From Prevotellaceae bacterium (GTDB lineage: Bacteria > Bacteroidota > Bacteroidia > Bacteroidales > Paludibacteraceae), in the NCBI GenBank assembly GCA_031270565.1, contig JAISXJ010000038.1, forward strand, positions 1 through 6,679: a DNA stretch of 6,679 nucleotides. The letters run 5' to 3'. Shown one piece after another: positions 6,188 to 6,679 of this stretch. The position numbers and the translations under genes were made by a program. Below the pieces are notes generated by a model that saw nothing but the letters and a program-made list of their open reading frames with translations, ran no database searches and was not told the origin of the DNA. Within the stretch, counting starts at the first letter, position 1. The number at the start of each line of letters is the position of its first letter.

Positions 6188-6679
6188 ATGTTTGTTATGA
6201 AACAAAAAACATTTCTTTTCTCAGTCCTTATTGCAGGACTTTTAAGCGTCGCTTCTTTTTCTGCAGCGCAGGTAACTATTGGTGGTAGCGATGCTCCTAA
6301 GGCAGGCGCTATTCTGGATTTGAACAGCACGACCAAAGGCGGGTTGGCGCTCTCAAATGTGAGTCTCACCGACCTGAACACCATTCCCGTCGGTTTCCCC
6401 GGCATCAACAACTCAGGCGATGTAACTCCCGAGGTAAAGGCAAAACTCACCGGAGCTATCGTTTACAACATTAATTCTGACATTTGTCTGGGCGTTTATG
6501 TCTGGGATGGCAATCGCTGGAGAAAAATTGATAAGGATTATCAGGTCAAAGCAGCCGGAGCAGCGACCCTTGATATTACAGATCCGGATATAGATCTGGA
6601 TATAGACGCCATTCTGGGAGGTGAGGCTGTTACTTTTGTGGTAACAAATCCTGGCGACGCACAGTTTTACCACTGGTAT
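6188..6679 (+). CDS. Secreted/surface protein, N-terminal part (runs off the window)
   Basis: There are 164 codons with no stop before the window end. Met4 (ATG at 6197) may be the true start, because MKQKTFLFSVLIAGLLS is a more typical signal peptide; the upstream ATG at 6188 only adds MFV. Cleavage is likely after Ala26 or Ala27 (SFSAAQ). The mature start 'QVTIGGSDAPKAGAILDLNS' plus 'KGGLALSNVSLTDL', 'GAIVYNINS' and 'GVYVWDGNRWRKI' (about 28-114) is a recurrent N-terminal module of large Bacteroidetes exported proteins. After it comes an acidic DPDIDLDIDA stretch (132-141), then 'GEAVTFVVTNPGDAQFYHWY', which resembles the start of an Ig- or PKD-like beta-sandwich domain. The protein is therefore probably multidomain and surface-located; its function cannot be told from this part. 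No TAnnTTTG box or Shine-Dalgarno lies between the hairpin at 6072-6109 and the ATG, so expression may depend on the promoter at 5805-5835. Confidence 0.8.
   Translation, partial: MFVMKQKTFLFSVLIAGLLSVASFSAAQVTIGGSDAPKAGAILDLNSTTKGGLALSNVSLTDLNTIPVGFPGINNSGDVTPEVKAKLTGAIVYNINSDICLGVYVWDGNRWRKIDKDYQVKAAGAATLDITDPDIDLDIDAILGGEAVTFVVTNPGDAQFYHWY

Noticed and set aside
6181..6673. Two open frames on the - strand opposite the surface-protein gene
   Set aside because: The + strand frame has a signal peptide and a recognised Bacteroidetes N-terminal module; the antisense frames have nothing comparable.

Overview
This window looks like a chromosomal segment from a member of the Bacteroidetes, most likely Bacteroidales or a relative. 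The evidence is a DUF4270-type lipoprotein, a ClpC-type unfoldase, and a surface protein with a 'QVTIGG...GAILDL...KGGLALSNV...WDGNRW' N-terminus typical of the phylum. Shine-Dalgarno sequences are mostly absent, and there are four copies of the Bacteroidetes -7 promoter element TAnnTTTG. All recognisable genes lie on the + strand and the composition is ordinary, with no sign of an island.

Layout. Positions 1-106 hold an imperfect palindrome that looks like a dispersed extragenic repeat and may continue left of the window. A possible -7 box (133-140) precedes a 458-aa DUF4270 lipoprotein (226-1602). A hairpin terminator (1629-1658 plus U-rich tail) runs directly into another -7 box (1667-1674). 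That box lies so close to the next start codon that the mRNA may be nearly leaderless. Next come a 221-aa exported protein of unknown function (1679-2344) and, 30 bp later, clpC (2375-4870), which may share its transcript. A -7 box at 4878-4885 probably serves an agmatinase-family gene (4942-5793).

The 394-bp gap at 5794-6187 is the most interesting part. It has the best promoter in the window (TTG-N20-TATCTTTG, 5805-5835), then a nested stem (5885-5956) containing a C9 tract, a small hairpin (5977-5992), and a strong terminator-like hairpin (6072-6109). A heptanucleotide tandem repeat (6135-6160) follows, just before a secreted or surface protein gene (6188 to the window end, incomplete). 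This arrangement fits either a small RNA gene of about 270 nt or an attenuated leader for the surface protein. The sequence alone does not decide between them.

Functionally the genes are a mix: envelope lipoprotein, unknown exported protein, protein quality control (ClpC), polyamine or arginine metabolism (agmatinase) and a cell-surface protein. I see no defence system, mobile-element gene, CRISPR array, tRNA or rRNA. Apart from the non-coding gap and the left-edge palindrome, the window looks like housekeeping chromosome.
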